The notes under the pieces were generated by a model, which saw only the letters and a program-made list of their open reading frames with translations, searched no databases and was not told the DNA's origin. DNA of 56,818 bases. Origin: Phenylobacterium sp. CCH9-H3 (GTDB taxonomy: Bacteria; Pseudomonadota; Alphaproteobacteria; Caulobacterales; Caulobacteraceae). Positions 40,662 to 49,994 of the stretch are shown piece by piece (positions within the stretch are counted from its first letter, which is position 1; each line of letters opens with the position of its first letter). The translations under genes and the position numbers were made by a program. The stretch covers positions 1-56,818 of the forward strand of contig NZ_LSJI01000116.1 of the NCBI RefSeq assembly GCF_001557235.1. The letters run 5' to 3'.

Positions 40662-41797
40662 GCCCGCGCCCCCTGCGCCGAAGCCGCGCCCACGTAGCGC
40701 CGGGCATAGCGGCGGCCCAGGCGGGTGAGGATCTCGTAGGGGATCGTCCCGGCCAGCGCCGCCACGTCCGCCACCGACTGGTGCGGCCCGATCAGCTCCA
40801 CCGCATCGCCGGCGCCCAGGGCGTCGGCCGGCAGCGCCGAGACGTCCACCATCATGCTGTCCATGGAGACCTGGCCCACGATGGGCAGCCGCACGCCGCC
40901 GAACCAGGCCGCGCCGCGGTTGCTCAGCGCCCGCGGCCAACCGTCAGCGTAGCCCACGCCCACCGTGGCGATCCGCTCCGTCCCACGCGTGGTATAGGTG
41001 AGGCCGTACCCAACCCCGGTCCCCGGCGGCAGTGTCCGTACCTGGATCACCCGCGCCGACAGCGACACCACCGGCGTCAGGCCGGCCGCTTCGCTAGGCC
41101 GAGGCTCCACGCCGTAGAGCGCCAGCCCGGCCCGCACCAGGTCGCCGTGAGTCAGCGGATCCGCCAGGGCCGCCGCGGAGTTGGCGAGGGTGCGCGGCCG
41201 CGCCGGCAGCAAGGCCGCCAGCCGCTCGAAACTGGCCCGCTGGGCGGCGTTCACGTCATCGCCGGGATCGTCCGCGCTGGCCAGGTGGCTCATGACATGG
41301 CGCACGTCGAGCGCGTCCAGCAGGTCCGGGGCCGCGGCGACGGCCGCCACCTCCGCATCGTCCATCCCGAGCCGCGACATGCCGCTGTCCAGCTGCAGCA
41401 CGGCCGGCAGCCGCCGGCGCCGTACGCGCGCCAGCTCTGCCCAGGCGCGCACCTGAGCCAGCGAATTCAGCACCGGCGTGACGCCGGCCTCTTCCGCCAG
41501 CGCCTCGGCCCCCGGCCACAGCCCGTGCAGGACGTGGATGCGCGCTTCGCCGCCCACGTGGGGCCGCAGGTCCAGCGCCTCGGCGAGATCCGCCACGAAG
41601 AAGTCGCGGCAACCGGCGGCCGCCAGGGCCGCGGCCACCGGCGCTGCGCCCAGGCCATAGGCGTCGGCCTTCACCACGGCGCCCACCCGGGCCGGCGAGA
41701 CCGCGGCCTCCACCCGGCGCAGGTTCGCCATCACGGCGCCGAGATCGATGGTGAGCTGGCCGCCGGCCAGGCTGGCCGCCCGATCGTCCTCGTCCAT
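40658..41797 (-). CDS. alr: Alanine racemase (catabolic, DadX-type)
   Basis: 379 residues from ATG 41797, chosen because GCGGAG lies 7 bases upstream and it leaves promoter space; ATGs at 41827 and 41881 are in frame. PLP Lys is in [12 protein letters not shown], the second catalytic Tyr in [12 protein letters not shown], and MSRLGMDD and [16 protein letters not shown] are conserved. It precedes dadA in the operon, so it probably converts L-alanine for catabolism as well as supplying D-alanine. Confidence 0.92.
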   Translation of the reverse strand: MDEDDRAASLAGGQLTIDLGAVMANLRRVEAAVSPARVGAVVKADAYGLGAAPVAAALAAAGCRDFFVADLAEALDLRPHVGGEARIHVLHGLWPGAEALAEEAGVTPVLNSLAQVRAWAELARVRRRRLPAVLQLDSGMSRLGMDDAEVAAVAAAPDLLDALDVRHVMSHLASADDPGDDVNAAQRASFERLAALLPARPRTLANSAAALADPLTHGDLVRAGLALYGVEPRPSEAAGLTPVVSLSARVIQVRTLPPGTGVGYGLTYTTRGTERIATVGVGYADGWPRALSNRGAAWFGGVRLPIVGQVSMDSMMVDVSALPADALGAGDAVELIGPHQSVADVAALAGTIPYEILTRLGRRYARRYVGAASAQGARA

Positions 41798-41931
41798 CGC
41801 CGTCTCCGCCTCGCAAGCTGCCAGCATGGCGCCGAAACTAGAAGCTGCGCCGTCGAATTTTCCGCTAAACTTGCCGATCATTCGCGGAATTGCGGCATTC
41901 TGCGCAACATCCTGCGAACGGAGCGCACAGA

Positions 41932-42417
41932 TTGACCGACTTGGATGACTTCGACCGCCGGCTCCTGGCGCTCCTGCGCATCGACGGACGCCGCTCCAAC
42001 GCCGAACTCGCCGCCGAGATCGGCCTGTCGCCTTCCGCCTGCCTGCGCCGCCTGCGGGCCCTGGAGCAGAGCGGCGTCATCCGCGGCTACACCGCCATCG
42101 TCGCCGACCCGCAGGACGAGGGTGTCGTGGCCCTGGTGCGCATCACGCTCGAGAAGCAGACCGAGGACTATCTGCGCCGCTTCGAGGCCGCGGTGCGCGA
42201 GCACCCCGAGATCGACGAATGCTACCTGATGACCGGCGACGTGGACTACATCCTGCGCGCCCGGGCGCCGACCACCGCCGCCTACGAACAGATCCACAAC
42301 GGCGTGCTCTCGCGCCTGCCCGGCGTCGCGCGCATCCACTCCAGTATCGCGATCCGCGACGTCCTGCGCCAGCCGGACCGGCGCACCCTCCGCGGACCAC
42401 GGCCGACGTCGCGCTGA
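41932..42417 (+). CDS. Lrp/AsnC-family regulator, divergent from alr-dadA
   Basis: 161 residues from TTG 41932, with GGAG eight bases upstream. HTH: DDFDRRLLALLRIDGRRSNA, ELAAEIGLSPSACLRRLRAL; the RAM domain includes GYTAIVADPQDEG and YLMTGDVDYILRARAP. By context it is the alanine-responsive activator of alr-dadA (DadR-like). The intergenic region of about 130 bases has A/T-rich patches suitable for Lrp binding but no clean dyad that I can define. Confidence 0.88.
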   Translation: MTDLDDFDRRLLALLRIDGRRSNAELAAEIGLSPSACLRRLRALEQSGVIRGYTAIVADPQDEGVVALVRITLEKQTEDYLRRFEAAVREHPEIDECYLMTGDVDYILRARAPTTAAYEQIHNGVLSRLPGVARIHSSIAIRDVLRQPDRRTLRGPRPTSR

Positions 42418-42429
42418 AGTCTTGAGAGC

Positions 42430-42514
42430 TGGTGCGGGCGGTCGGGGTCGAACCGACACTCCTTTCGGAACCGGATTTTGAGTCCGGCGCGTCTACCAGT
42501 TTCACCACGCCCGC
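42430..42514 (-). tRNA. tRNA-Leu (anticodon CAA)
   Basis: The acceptor stem GCGGGCG (42514-42508) pairs with CGCCCGC, followed by A and an encoded CCA (42432-42430). D arm TGGTGAAACTGGTAGACGC. Anticodon stem-loop CCGGA-CTCAAAA-TCCGG gives anticodon CAA, reading UUG. A long variable arm (TTCCGAAAGGAGT) and the T arm GTCGGTTCGACCCCGAC confirm a class II leucine tRNA. The gap 42515-42701 shows nothing else. Confidence 0.96.
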
Positions 42515-42701
42515 AACGGCGTTTCTCTATCGCCCAGAGTCCGCTTCGCCAAGCGAAAGCCTTGGGATCTTCGCCGCGCAAGCTGGCGGCGCGACGACCG
42601 TCAAGGGAGTCGCCTTGATCGCCGCTCGGGGTCGAGCGCGGAGTTCCGACCCGCACTGGAGAGCGGAGTCACGGATTGGCAGATGAGGCAGTAACCTGAC
42701 G

Positions 42702-43250
42702 TCAGGCCGCTCGCCCGCTCGTATCCGAGAGCGCGTAATGAAGCCGAACGCAGCCCCGGTCCAACGCCTGCGCACTGAGGAGCTTGGGGCTGGTCTCGAA
42801 TCCGGTCGCGGGGAAGAGCGGCGTACCGCCGCCGATCAACTCCGGCATGACATAGATCTCTATCTCGTCGAGCGCGCCGCGCTCAAGGAAGGCCATCTGG
42901 AGTCGTCCGCCGCCGAGCATCCAGACGTCCCCATCTTCAAGGCCCCGCAATTCGGGGATGAGTGAACCGATGTCGCTGCGAATCTCGAGAGGCCCCTTCG
43001 GGTCAAGGATCGGCTTGGACGTAACGACGATCGCGCGCTGTTCGCCGTATGCCCAGGGCGCCGGGTCCCTGGCGATGAAGTCGTATGTTCCACGACCCAT
43101 GACGACGGTGCGGATCCGCTTGAGAAAGTGGCTGTAGTCGTGCTGCCCGAGGTCCATGCCGTCGTATCGAAAGAGCCAGTCCAGACGATCGCCGGGCGCC
43201 GCGATGAAGCCGTCGAGGCTTGCTGCGATGTAGCCCAGAATCCGCGCCAT
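42702..43250 (-). CDS. Dihydrofolate reductase family protein (RibD C-terminal-like)
   Basis: 182 residues from ATG 43250 (AAGGGGAAGCGG ribosome site). ILGYIAASLDGFIAAPGDRL, VVMGRGTYDF and DVWMLGGGRLQMAFLERGAL are the signatures of YwjB/YyaP-type proteins. They have a DHFR-like fold and NADPH binding but usually unknown substrates. It is divergent from a TetR gene, with a perfect palindrome between; it is probably repressed by that protein. Confidence 0.87.
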   Translation of the reverse strand: MARILGYIAASLDGFIAAPGDRLDWLFRYDGMDLGQHDYSHFLKRIRTVVMGRGTYDFIARDPAPWAYGEQRAIVVTSKPILDPKGPLEIRSDIGSLIPELRGLEDGDVWMLGGGRLQMAFLERGALDEIEIYVMPELIGGGTPLFPATGFETSPKLLSAQALDRGCVRLHYALSDTSGRAA

Positions 43251-43270
43251 CCGCTTCCCCTTCGCTTGAA

Positions 43271-43292
43271 TATAAACGATCATTCGTTTATA
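43271..43292. promoter_or_regulatory. Perfect operator palindrome between the RibD-like and TetR genes
   Basis: 9-bp arms TATAAACGA / TCGTTTATA around TCAT, 22 bp in total, ending 8 bases before the TetR start at 43301 and 21 bases before the divergent gene. This size and symmetry are typical of TetR-family operators and place both genes under one repressor. Confidence 0.8.
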
Positions 43293-43300
43293 AACGTGCA

Positions 43301-43867
43301 ATGAGCCGAGGCAAGACGGTTTCCGACGATCTCCTGCTGGACAGGCTCATGGCCCCCATGATGGCCCACGGGCCCGCGGACCTTTCTTTCGCCAAAGCCG
43401 CGAACGCGGCTGGCCTCGCCGCCGCAACGCTCGTTCAGCGCTTCCGTAACCGTGAGAGAATGGTGGAGGCTATCCTGCTGCGGGCGTGGGATCGGCTAGA
43501 TGAAGCCACGGCTGCTGCCGATGCGCGGGCTTCGCCTGATCCTCCGGGAGCGATCGAGCTCCTCTTGCGCCTGACGAATTCAGACGCGGCGGAGTTCGAC
43601 TTCACGGACGGTCTGCTGCTGCTGCGCGAGGACATCCGGAACCCTGTCCTACGCGCTCGAGGCGCTCAATGGGGACTGCGCCTGGCTGAAGCGCTCGGTC
43701 GTCGGCTTGGCCGTGACGCGGATCGCGGGACCCAGCTTGGATGGCAGATGGCGAGCCTCTGGCAAGGGACTCTCATCTGGTGGGCCTTCCGGCGGGATGC
43801 AGAGCCGGCGGTGAAGGTGCGGGAGATCTTGGAGGATTGGAGCCGCACCGCTGGCCTCCTCCGGTGA
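43301..43867 (+). CDS. TetR-family regulator
   Basis: 188 residues. HTH: LLLDRLMAPMMAHGPADLSF, AKAANAAGLAAATLVQRFRN and RERMVEAILLRAW. The C-terminal domain is helical with TDGLLLLREDIRNPVLRARG. GC content is somewhat lower than in neighbours (together with the divergent gene), which may indicate more recent acquisition of the pair. It probably represses itself and the RibD-like gene. Confidence 0.85.
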   Translation: MSRGKTVSDDLLLDRLMAPMMAHGPADLSFAKAANAAGLAAATLVQRFRNRERMVEAILLRAWDRLDEATAAADARASPDPPGAIELLLRLTNSDAAEFDFTDGLLLLREDIRNPVLRARGAQWGLRLAEALGRRLGRDADRGTQLGWQMASLWQGTLIWWAFRRDAEPAVKVREILEDWSRTAGLLR

Positions 43868-44022
43868 CGCCCCAGCGGCGCCGTCGGCGACCGGCGGCGT
43901 CCATGGCTGCTTCGCCATGGCCTCGTTCCAACGCAACTGCCGCGCGCTCAAGCGGTCCTGGGCGATCATGTCGAGCGCCTGCGACGAGACGAGCCTTGCG
44001 CCCGAACGGCCAAGGCCATAAC

Positions 44023-44037
44023 TGATAATCGTTCGCA
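44023..44037 (+). promoter_or_regulatory. Fur-box-like site upstream of feoAB
   Basis: TGATAAT-C-GTTCGCA fits the 7-1-7 Fur pattern: the left half equals the consensus TGATAAT and the right half agrees at 4 of 7 with ATTATCA. It lies 31 bases before feoA, in an A/T-rich patch ending in CAAAATT. Iron repression of feoAB is expected from this family. The rest of 43868-44068 holds no gene I can support. Confidence 0.55.
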
Positions 44038-44068
44038 AAATTCGGCGGACGTCAGGATATTCCGTTCC

Positions 44069-44377
44069 ATGCACGAGATGCTCGCCGGCCAGGCGGCGGC
44101 GGTGGACGCCGAGCTCACGCGGCTCAGCCAGGCCAGGCCCGGCGATCGCGGGGTCATCGTCGACGTGCGCGCCGACCACGCGGGCGGCCACGGGGTGGAC
44201 GTGCACGAGCTGGAGCGCCGGCTGCTGGAGTTCGGCTTCGTCGAGGGCGCGGCCTTCGAGATCATCCACCAGGGCCTGGTCGGCGCGGACCCGATCGCCG
44301 TGCGGCTGGACGACATGCGCGTGGCCCTGCGCCGCCGCGACGCCGAGGACGTCTGGGTGCGGCTGGATCCTAAATGA
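44069..44377 (+). CDS. feoA: Ferrous iron transport protein A
   Basis: 102 residues, an SH3-like FeoA domain: LSQARPGDRGVIVDVRADHA, ERRLLEFGFVEGAAFEIIHQ, GADPIAVRLDDMRVALRRRD. FeoA proteins modulate the FeoB transporter from the cytoplasmic side. The stop overlaps the feoB start (ATGA). Confidence 0.92.
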   Translation: MHEMLAGQAAAVDAELTRLSQARPGDRGVIVDVRADHAGGHGVDVHELERRLLEFGFVEGAAFEIIHQGLVGADPIAVRLDDMRVALRRRDAEDVWVRLDPK

Positions 44378-46248
44378 GCGAAGCTGCGCTAAGGCCGGCC
44401 CGGGTGGCGCTGGTCGGCAATCCCAACACCGGCAAGACGGCCCTCTTCAACGCCCTGACCGGCAGCCGGCAGAAGGTGGCCAACTACGCCGGCGTCACCG
44501 TCGAGCGGAAGGAAGGCTTCATCACCACAGCCGCCGGGCGCAGCCTGTCGATCCTCGACCTGCCCGGCACCTATTCCTTACGCGCCCGCAGCCCGGACGA
44601 GGCGGTGACCCGGGACGCCGTCCTGGGCCGCCTGGCGGGCGAGGCCGAGCCCGACGTGGTGGTCGCCGTGGCCGACGCCACCAACCTGCGCCTCGTCCTG
44701 CGCCTGATCCTGGAGCTGAAGGCCGTGGGCCGGCCCATGGTGCTGGCGCTCAACATGTTCGACATCGCCCAGCGCCAGGGCCTGCGGATCGACCTCGAGG
44801 GCCTGCAGCGCGAGCTGGGCTGTCCCATCGTCACCACCGTGGCCACCCGCAAGCGCGGCGTCGGCGAGCTCACCGCCAAGGTCGACGAGCTGGTGGCTTC
44901 CGGCGCCCTGTCCACCAACAACGTCTGGCACGAGCCCTCGGCCGCCGAGATCCGCGACGCCCACCGCGAGGCGCAACGCATCCTGAAGGCCTACGTTCGC
45001 CCGCCGGAACGTCCCGACACCCTGACCGGCCGGATCGACGCGGTGCTGCTGCATCCCGTGGCGGGTCTGGCGATCCTGGCCTCGATCATGTTCCTGATCT
45101 TCCAGGCGGTGTTCAGCTGGGCCGGACCGCCCGCCGACGCCATCGAGGCGGGGGTGGGCTGGCTGGGCGCCCAGGTGGCGACGGTGTTACCCGATGGCCT
45201 GCTCGAGAGCCTGATCGTCGATGGCCTCTTCGCGGGCGTCGGCGCGGTGCTGGTCTTCCTGCCGCAGATCCTGGTGCTGTTCTTCTTCATCATCCTGCTG
45301 GAGGACTTCGGCTACATGGCCCGGGCGGCGTTCCTGCTGGACCGGCTCATGGGGGTCGCCGGCCTGCACGGCCGCGCCTTCATCCCGATGCTGTCCAGCT
45401 TCGCCTGCGCGATCCCCGGCATCATGGCCACGCGGGTGATCGACCAGAAGCGGGACCGGCTGACCACCATCCTGGTCGCGCCGCTGATGACCTGTTCCGC
45501 CCGCATCCCGGTCTACACGCTGATCATCGGCGCCTTCATCCCGAACCGCACCGTCGGACCGGGCCTCAACCTGCAAGGCCTCGTCATGTTTGGCCTGTTC
45601 GTCGCCGGGGTGGTCAGCGCACTCGCGGTCGCCTTCGTGATCCGCAAGGTGTTCTGGCGCGGCGCCGTGGAGCCCTTCCTGATGGAGCTTCCGACCTACA
45701 AGTGGCCGTCGGCCGAGAACGTGGCGCGCAACCTGCTGCAGCGCGCCCAGATCTTCCTGAACCGCGCCGGCCGCATGATCCTGCCCCTGATGGTCGTCGT
45801 CTGGGTGCTCTCGACCTTCCCCTATCCGCCGGAAGGCGCCACCGGGCCGGCCATCGACTACAGCTTCGCCGGCATGATCGGGCATGCGATCCAGCCGCTG
45901 TTCGCGCCCATCGGTTTCAACTGGCAGATGGTCGTGGCGCTGATCCCGGGCTTCGCAGCGCGCGAGGTCGCGGTCGCTGCGCTGGGAACCGTGTATGCCG
46001 TCGCCGACGCCGAGGCGAACACCCGCGCCTTGGAGCTTCAACTGGCCGACGCGTGGAGCCTGGCGACCGGCCTCTCCTTCCTCGCCTGGTACATCTTCGC
46101 GCCCCAGTGCGTGGCGACGCTCGGGGTCGTGAAGCGCGAGACCAATTCCTGGGGGTGGGTCGGGGTCATGTTCCTCTACATGATCACCCTGGCCTACCTG
46201 GCCTCCTTCGCCGTCTACCACGCCGCGGTCGCGCTCGGCGGAGGTTAG
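44374..46248 (+). CDS. feoB: Ferrous iron transport protein B
   Basis: 624 residues. The G domain has G1 GNPNTGKTALFN, switch I VANYAGVTVERKEG and G3 LDLPGTYSL; the base-recognition G4 is ALNMFD rather than NxxD at the classical spacing. The membrane part has Gate motifs (GRAFIPMLSSFACAIPGIMA and NRAGRMILPLMVVVWVLSTF) with about ten TM helices. It is shorter than E. coli FeoB, as is common in alphaproteobacteria. It takes up Fe(II). Confidence 0.95.
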   Translation: MSEAALRPARVALVGNPNTGKTALFNALTGSRQKVANYAGVTVERKEGFITTAAGRSLSILDLPGTYSLRARSPDEAVTRDAVLGRLAGEAEPDVVVAVADATNLRLVLRLILELKAVGRPMVLALNMFDIAQRQGLRIDLEGLQRELGCPIVTTVATRKRGVGELTAKVDELVASGALSTNNVWHEPSAAEIRDAHREAQRILKAYVRPPERPDTLTGRIDAVLLHPVAGLAILASIMFLIFQAVFSWAGPPADAIEAGVGWLGAQVATVLPDGLLESLIVDGLFAGVGAVLVFLPQILVLFFFIILLEDFGYMARAAFLLDRLMGVAGLHGRAFIPMLSSFACAIPGIMATRVIDQKRDRLTTILVAPLMTCSARIPVYTLIIGAFIPNRTVGPGLNLQGLVMFGLFVAGVVSALAVAFVIRKVFWRGAVEPFLMELPTYKWPSAENVARNLLQRAQIFLNRAGRMILPLMVVVWVLSTFPYPPEGATGPAIDYSFAGMIGHAIQPLFAPIGFNWQMVVALIPGFAAREVAVAALGTVYAVADAEANTRALELQLADAWSLATGLSFLAWYIFAPQCVATLGVVKRETNSWGWVGVMFLYMITLAYLASFAVYHAAVALGGG

Positions 46249-46341
46249 CGAGGGGTTTTCGCGCGTCGGTTGCGTTAACCTGTCTTTTTCCGTGCGCCTT
46301 AACTTGCCGATAAACGAGACGAGCGCAGGCTCATCCTCGTC

Positions 46342-46662
46342 ATGCAGAACCAGCACGAAACCGCCCACGACGCTCCGAACGGCAAAAAGCCGGTGCGGGT
46401 CAAGGAAACCCTGTGCAAGCGCGTCCGTGAGGCCCTCCTTTCGCTCGGCGGCGAAGCGCACCGATCGATTGTGATCGAGCAAGTGGCCCGCAATCTGGGT
46501 CATAACGTCCACCAGATCCCCGAGGAGCTGCAGCAGCAGGTCATCGTCTCGTTCGAGGCGTTCTGGCGCGACGAGCGCAAGCGAGCGGCCTACGGCTTCC
46601 ACCTCCCGTTCGGCGAGGGGTCGCACCGCTGGAGCGTCCGCAACGAGTCCTTCGCGGCCTGA
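46342..46662 (+). CDS. Small helical protein of unknown function
   Basis: 106 residues, mixed charge. VKETLCKRVREALLSLGGEA, then HRSIVIEQVARNLG, looks like a winged-helix or HTH core. AFWRDERKRAAYGFHLPFGE follows, and the end is RWSVRNESFAA. No family is recognised; a DNA-binding role is only suggested. The A/T-richer region 46249-46341 likely holds its promoter. The gap 46663-46858 downstream shows no gene. Confidence 0.65.
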   Translation: MQNQHETAHDAPNGKKPVRVKETLCKRVREALLSLGGEAHRSIVIEQVARNLGHNVHQIPEELQQQVIVSFEAFWRDERKRAAYGFHLPFGEGSHRWSVRNESFAA

Positions 46663-46858
46663 ACACCAGGTTCAGGAAGCGACTGGAGGCCGGGCGGCGC
46701 TGGGGCGCCGACGCCCATCAGATCTCCGTGGACCCCTGCCGAAGCCGCCGAGGGCACGTCCCGCGACGAATTATGCGGCAAATCAACGCGAGGTTCTGAT
46801 TCCAACGCGCTGTTAGCCTTGGGGCGTCAGGCTCGGCTGGTTCGAACGAGAGCTAGCG

Positions 46859-49120
46859 ATGCCCGACGCTTCTGCAGCGACGCTCCACGCCACCGAGGCC
46901 GGGACCGGTAAGGCGGAACACGGCGCCGACAGGCCGCCGTCGGCCGCCGCGTTCAGCGTGGCCACCAGCGTCGAGCTGGCGCTGGTCAGCACCCGCGGCC
47001 GGCTGGTCTACGCATCCATCTATGCGGTCGCCTCGCTCCTGATCCATCCCTGGGTCGTTCCCGCCGTCTGGATCGCGCTCATCTTTCTCTGGGAGCTGAA
47101 GGTGCGGGTGGCGTTCGACCGAGCGGTCTTGCGCCAGCCGGCGGCGCGCGCGGAACCGATCTACGCCGCGGTGAACTTCGTCGGGGCGTGCCTCTACTAC
47201 TTCATCGCGCTCCTGGGCCTGGCCAGCGGCTCGACCATCGGCGTCGCCATCGCCACCACGTGGATCGCCGGCGCGTTCATGAGCAATTTCATCTACTTCG
47301 GCGCCAACCGCCGGCTCCTGCTTTCCGTGCTGGGGCCGGGGATCGCGGCGGCCCTGGTCGGCCCCTTCCTGGCGTCGGGCCTGCAGCTGCAGTCCGCGGC
47401 GATCAGCGCCCTGATCCTGATCGGCCTGATATCCACGCGCGGGTTCGCCCTGGACCAGCAGGCGCTGCTGCGGACCCTGGCGGACCGCCAGGTCGCCCTG
47501 TCGGACGTCGAGCGCAAGCTGTCCGTGGCCATCGAAGCCTCCGGGGACGGCCTCTTCGACCTCGACCTCGTGGGCGGAGAGACTCACGTCAGCGATACGT
47601 GGCTGGCGATGCTGGGCTATGCGCCGGGCGAAGCGCCGCCGGCGCTGCTCCGAGACTGGCGCCAGAGCATCCACCCCGACGATCTGCCGGCTCTTCAGGC
47701 CGTCTATGCGGCGCACTTCCGCGGAGAGACCCCGCACGCCAGTTCCGAGCACCGCATGCGCTGCAAGGACGGCCAGTACAAATGGGTGCTCGCCCGCGGC
47801 CGGCTGGTCGAACGCATGCCCGACGGCCGGCCCTGGCGGATCGTCGGCGCCATGATGGACCTGTCGGCGCGCAAGGCGCTGGAACAGCAGCTTGAGACCG
47901 CCCGCGACGTCGCCGAAGGCGCCAACCACGCCAAGGGCGTCTTCCTCGCCAATATGAGCCACGAGATCCGCACGCCGTTGAACGGGGTCATCGGCACGGC
48001 GGGCGCGCTGGCCCGGCGCCCGCTGGCGGCCCCGGAGCGCGAGATGGTCGCGCTGATCCAGTCCTCGGGCCAGACGCTGGACCGCCTGCTGTCGGACATT
48101 CTCGACCAGGCCAAGATCGAAGCGGGCGAATTCGAACTGCTGGTCGCCCCCTTCGACCTGCGCGACACCATCGAGACCGCCGCCGAACTGATGCGCGCCC
48201 GCGCCGACGAAAAGGGCGTGAGCTTCCGTGTCGTCTACGCCGACGCCGCGCGAGGAAGCTTCTCCGGCGACGGGGTGCGGCTCCGTCAGATCGTCTCCAA
48301 CCTCGCCTCCAACGCCATCAAGTTCACCCCGGCGGGCGAGGTGACCATCCGGGTCGATTGCCGCGAACCGGACCAACCGGGCGCGCCCAGCCGCCTCACG
48401 ATCGAGGTGTCGGACACCGGCGTCGGCTTCGACGCCGAGGCGGCCAGGCGCCTGTTCGCGCGGTTCACCCAGGCGGACGGGTCGATCTCCCGCCAGTTCG
48501 GCGGAACCGGCCTCGGCCTGGCGATCTGCAAGGCCCTGGTGGAACTCATGGGCGGCGAGATCGGCGTCGTCTCCGAACCCGGCGTCGGCTCCACCTTCAC
48601 GGTCGGGATTCCCCTGGTCCGGACCGTGTCGCTGGACGACTACGAGGCCCGACGCGACGCCGGCGCCCAGGCGGCCGACTCGTCCGACATCGCGGCCGCG
48701 ATGGGACAGCTCCGCATTTTGCTGGCGGAGGACCACCCGACCAACCAGCGCGTCGTGCAGTTGATCCTGGAGCCGTCCGGTGTCGACCTCACCATCGTGG
48801 GCAACGGCCGCGAGGCCGTGGAGATCTTCCGGCCGGGACGCTTCGACCTGATCCTGATGGACATGCAGATGCCGATCATGGACGGCCTGGCCGCCACGCG
48901 CGAAATTCGTCGCCTGGAGCGCGCGTCCTGCGCGACGCCGACGCCCATCGCCATGCTCACCGCCAACGCCATGAGCGAGCATCGCGAGCAGGCGATGGCC
49001 GCCGGCGCCGATCACCTCATCGCCAAGCCGATCACGCCGGAAAGCCTCACCCTTGGCGTGGAATTCACCCTGGCCACGGCCGAGCCGCCGCCTGAACGCG
49101 GCCTGTCGACACCTGGCTGA
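46859..49120 (+). CDS. Hybrid sensor histidine kinase (membrane, PAS, HisKA, HATPase, receiver)
   Basis: 753 residues. Several TM helices lie at about 50-205 (IYAVASLLIHPWVVPAVWIA, ISALILIGLISTRGFAL), then PAS (about 220-345, WLAMLGYAPGEAP). HisKA has His368 in NMSHEIRTPLNGVIG. HATPase has the N box NLASNAIKFTP and GTGLGLAICKALVELMGG. A C-terminal receiver has Asp668 in LILMDMQMPIMDG. Phosphorelay to an unlinked phosphotransferase is expected. The signal is unknown. Confidence 0.92.
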   Translation: MPDASAATLHATEAGTGKAEHGADRPPSAAAFSVATSVELALVSTRGRLVYASIYAVASLLIHPWVVPAVWIALIFLWELKVRVAFDRAVLRQPAARAEPIYAAVNFVGACLYYFIALLGLASGSTIGVAIATTWIAGAFMSNFIYFGANRRLLLSVLGPGIAAALVGPFLASGLQLQSAAISALILIGLISTRGFALDQQALLRTLADRQVALSDVERKLSVAIEASGDGLFDLDLVGGETHVSDTWLAMLGYAPGEAPPALLRDWRQSIHPDDLPALQAVYAAHFRGETPHASSEHRMRCKDGQYKWVLARGRLVERMPDGRPWRIVGAMMDLSARKALEQQLETARDVAEGANHAKGVFLANMSHEIRTPLNGVIGTAGALARRPLAAPEREMVALIQSSGQTLDRLLSDILDQAKIEAGEFELLVAPFDLRDTIETAAELMRARADEKGVSFRVVYADAARGSFSGDGVRLRQIVSNLASNAIKFTPAGEVTIRVDCREPDQPGAPSRLTIEVSDTGVGFDAEAARRLFARFTQADGSISRQFGGTGLGLAICKALVELMGGEIGVVSEPGVGSTFTVGIPLVRTVSLDDYEARRDAGAQAADSSDIAAAMGQLRILLAEDHPTNQRVVQLILEPSGVDLTIVGNGREAVEIFRPGRFDLILMDMQMPIMDGLAATREIRRLERASCATPTPIAMLTANAMSEHREQAMAAGADHLIAKPITPESLTLGVEFTLATAEPPPERGLSTPG

Positions 49121-49126
49121 TCTGCC

Positions 49127-49537
49127 TCAGGCCCGACGGCGGCCGGCCGCCTTGGACGTGTTCAGCGCCACAGCCGCGCGCACCAGCGCCTTGAACGCGG
49201 CCTCGTCCAGGCTCTGGCCCTCGGCGATGTCGATCGCGCGACGCGTATTGCCGTCCAGGCTGGCGTTGAACAGCCCCGCAGGGTCGTCCAGCGACGCGCC
49301 CTTGGCGAAGGTCAGTTTGACGACAGCCTTATAGGTCTCGCCCGTGCAGATGATGCCGGCGTGCTCCCACACCGGCACGCCGCGCCACTTCCAGGTCTCC
49401 TCCACCTCCGGGTCGGCCTCGCGGATGAGCCGGCGCACCCGGCCCAGAGCCTCGCCGCGCCAGTCTTTCAGCTCCGCGATCCTGGCGTCGATCAGAGCGG
49501 ACGGCGAAGCCTCCTGCGTCGTAGCGTTTCGGTCCAT
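49127..49537 (-). CDS. DUF1801-domain protein
   Basis: 136 residues. RVRRLIREADPEVEETWKWR, GVPVWEHAGIICTGETYKAV and VKLTFAKGASLDDPAGLFNA are the family landmarks (YdhG/DUF1801, heme-domain-like small protein). Function undefined. It converges with the hybrid kinase, 6 bases apart. Confidence 0.87.
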   Translation of the reverse strand: MDRNATTQEASPSALIDARIAELKDWRGEALGRVRRLIREADPEVEETWKWRGVPVWEHAGIICTGETYKAVVKLTFAKGASLDDPAGLFNASLDGNTRRAIDIAEGQSLDEAAFKALVRAAVALNTSKAAGRRRA

Positions 49538-49688
49538 GGCGTGCGACTCCCTTCACTGGCGCGGCATCCTGCGGCAGGCCCGGCGGACCTGTCGACCCGC
49601 ACCCCTGCACCGGAACCGCACATCCCACACAACACGTTCTGCGCTCAGCCAGGGCAGGGTAAGGCTCCAAACGCGCGGAGGCTGAGGG

Positions 49689-49985
49689 ATGACCGAACTG
49701 GACCATGACGTGCGCGGCCGCCGCGACCATCGCTGGCGCCGGCTCCGCTGGGGCGCCGCCGCCCTCCTGCTGCTCGCCCCCGCCGTGGCCATGCCCTTTA
49801 CGACCGAGGTGAACTGGGGTCCGGCCGACTTCGCCCTCTTCGCCGCCCTGCTCTTCGGCGCCTGCGCGGCCTACGAGGTCGGCTTGCGGATCACCACCGC
49901 CCGCGCCTGGCGCACCGCCATCGGCCTGGCCATCGCCGCGGCCTTCCTGCTGACCTGGGCGCACCTGGCGGTCGGCGTGTTCTAG
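49689..49985 (+). CDS. Small three-helix membrane protein
   Basis: 98 residues. A basic start (VRGRRDHRWRRLRWG) precedes TM1 AAALLLLAPAVAMPF, TM2 FALFAALLFGACAAYEVGLR and TM3 TAIGLAIAAAFLLTWAHLAV. GGAGGCTGAGGG precedes the ATG. Similar small proteins of unknown role occur in Caulobacterales. Confidence 0.75.
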   Translation: MTELDHDVRGRRDHRWRRLRWGAAALLLLAPAVAMPFTTEVNWGPADFALFAALLFGACAAYEVGLRITTARAWRTAIGLAIAAAFLLTWAHLAVGVF

Positions 49986-49994
49986 ACTCCCCGC

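Noticed and set aside
41798..41881. Longer alanine racemase start (MIGKFSGKF...)
   Set aside because: It would occupy most of the promoter region shared with the Lrp gene and lacks a ribosome site; ATG 41797 has GGAG at good spacing and matches usual family length.
46853..49015. 720-codon reverse frame opposite the hybrid kinase
   Set aside because: Composition is a typical antisense shadow (Asp/Arg/His/Gly), while the forward frame shows complete kinase and receiver motifs.
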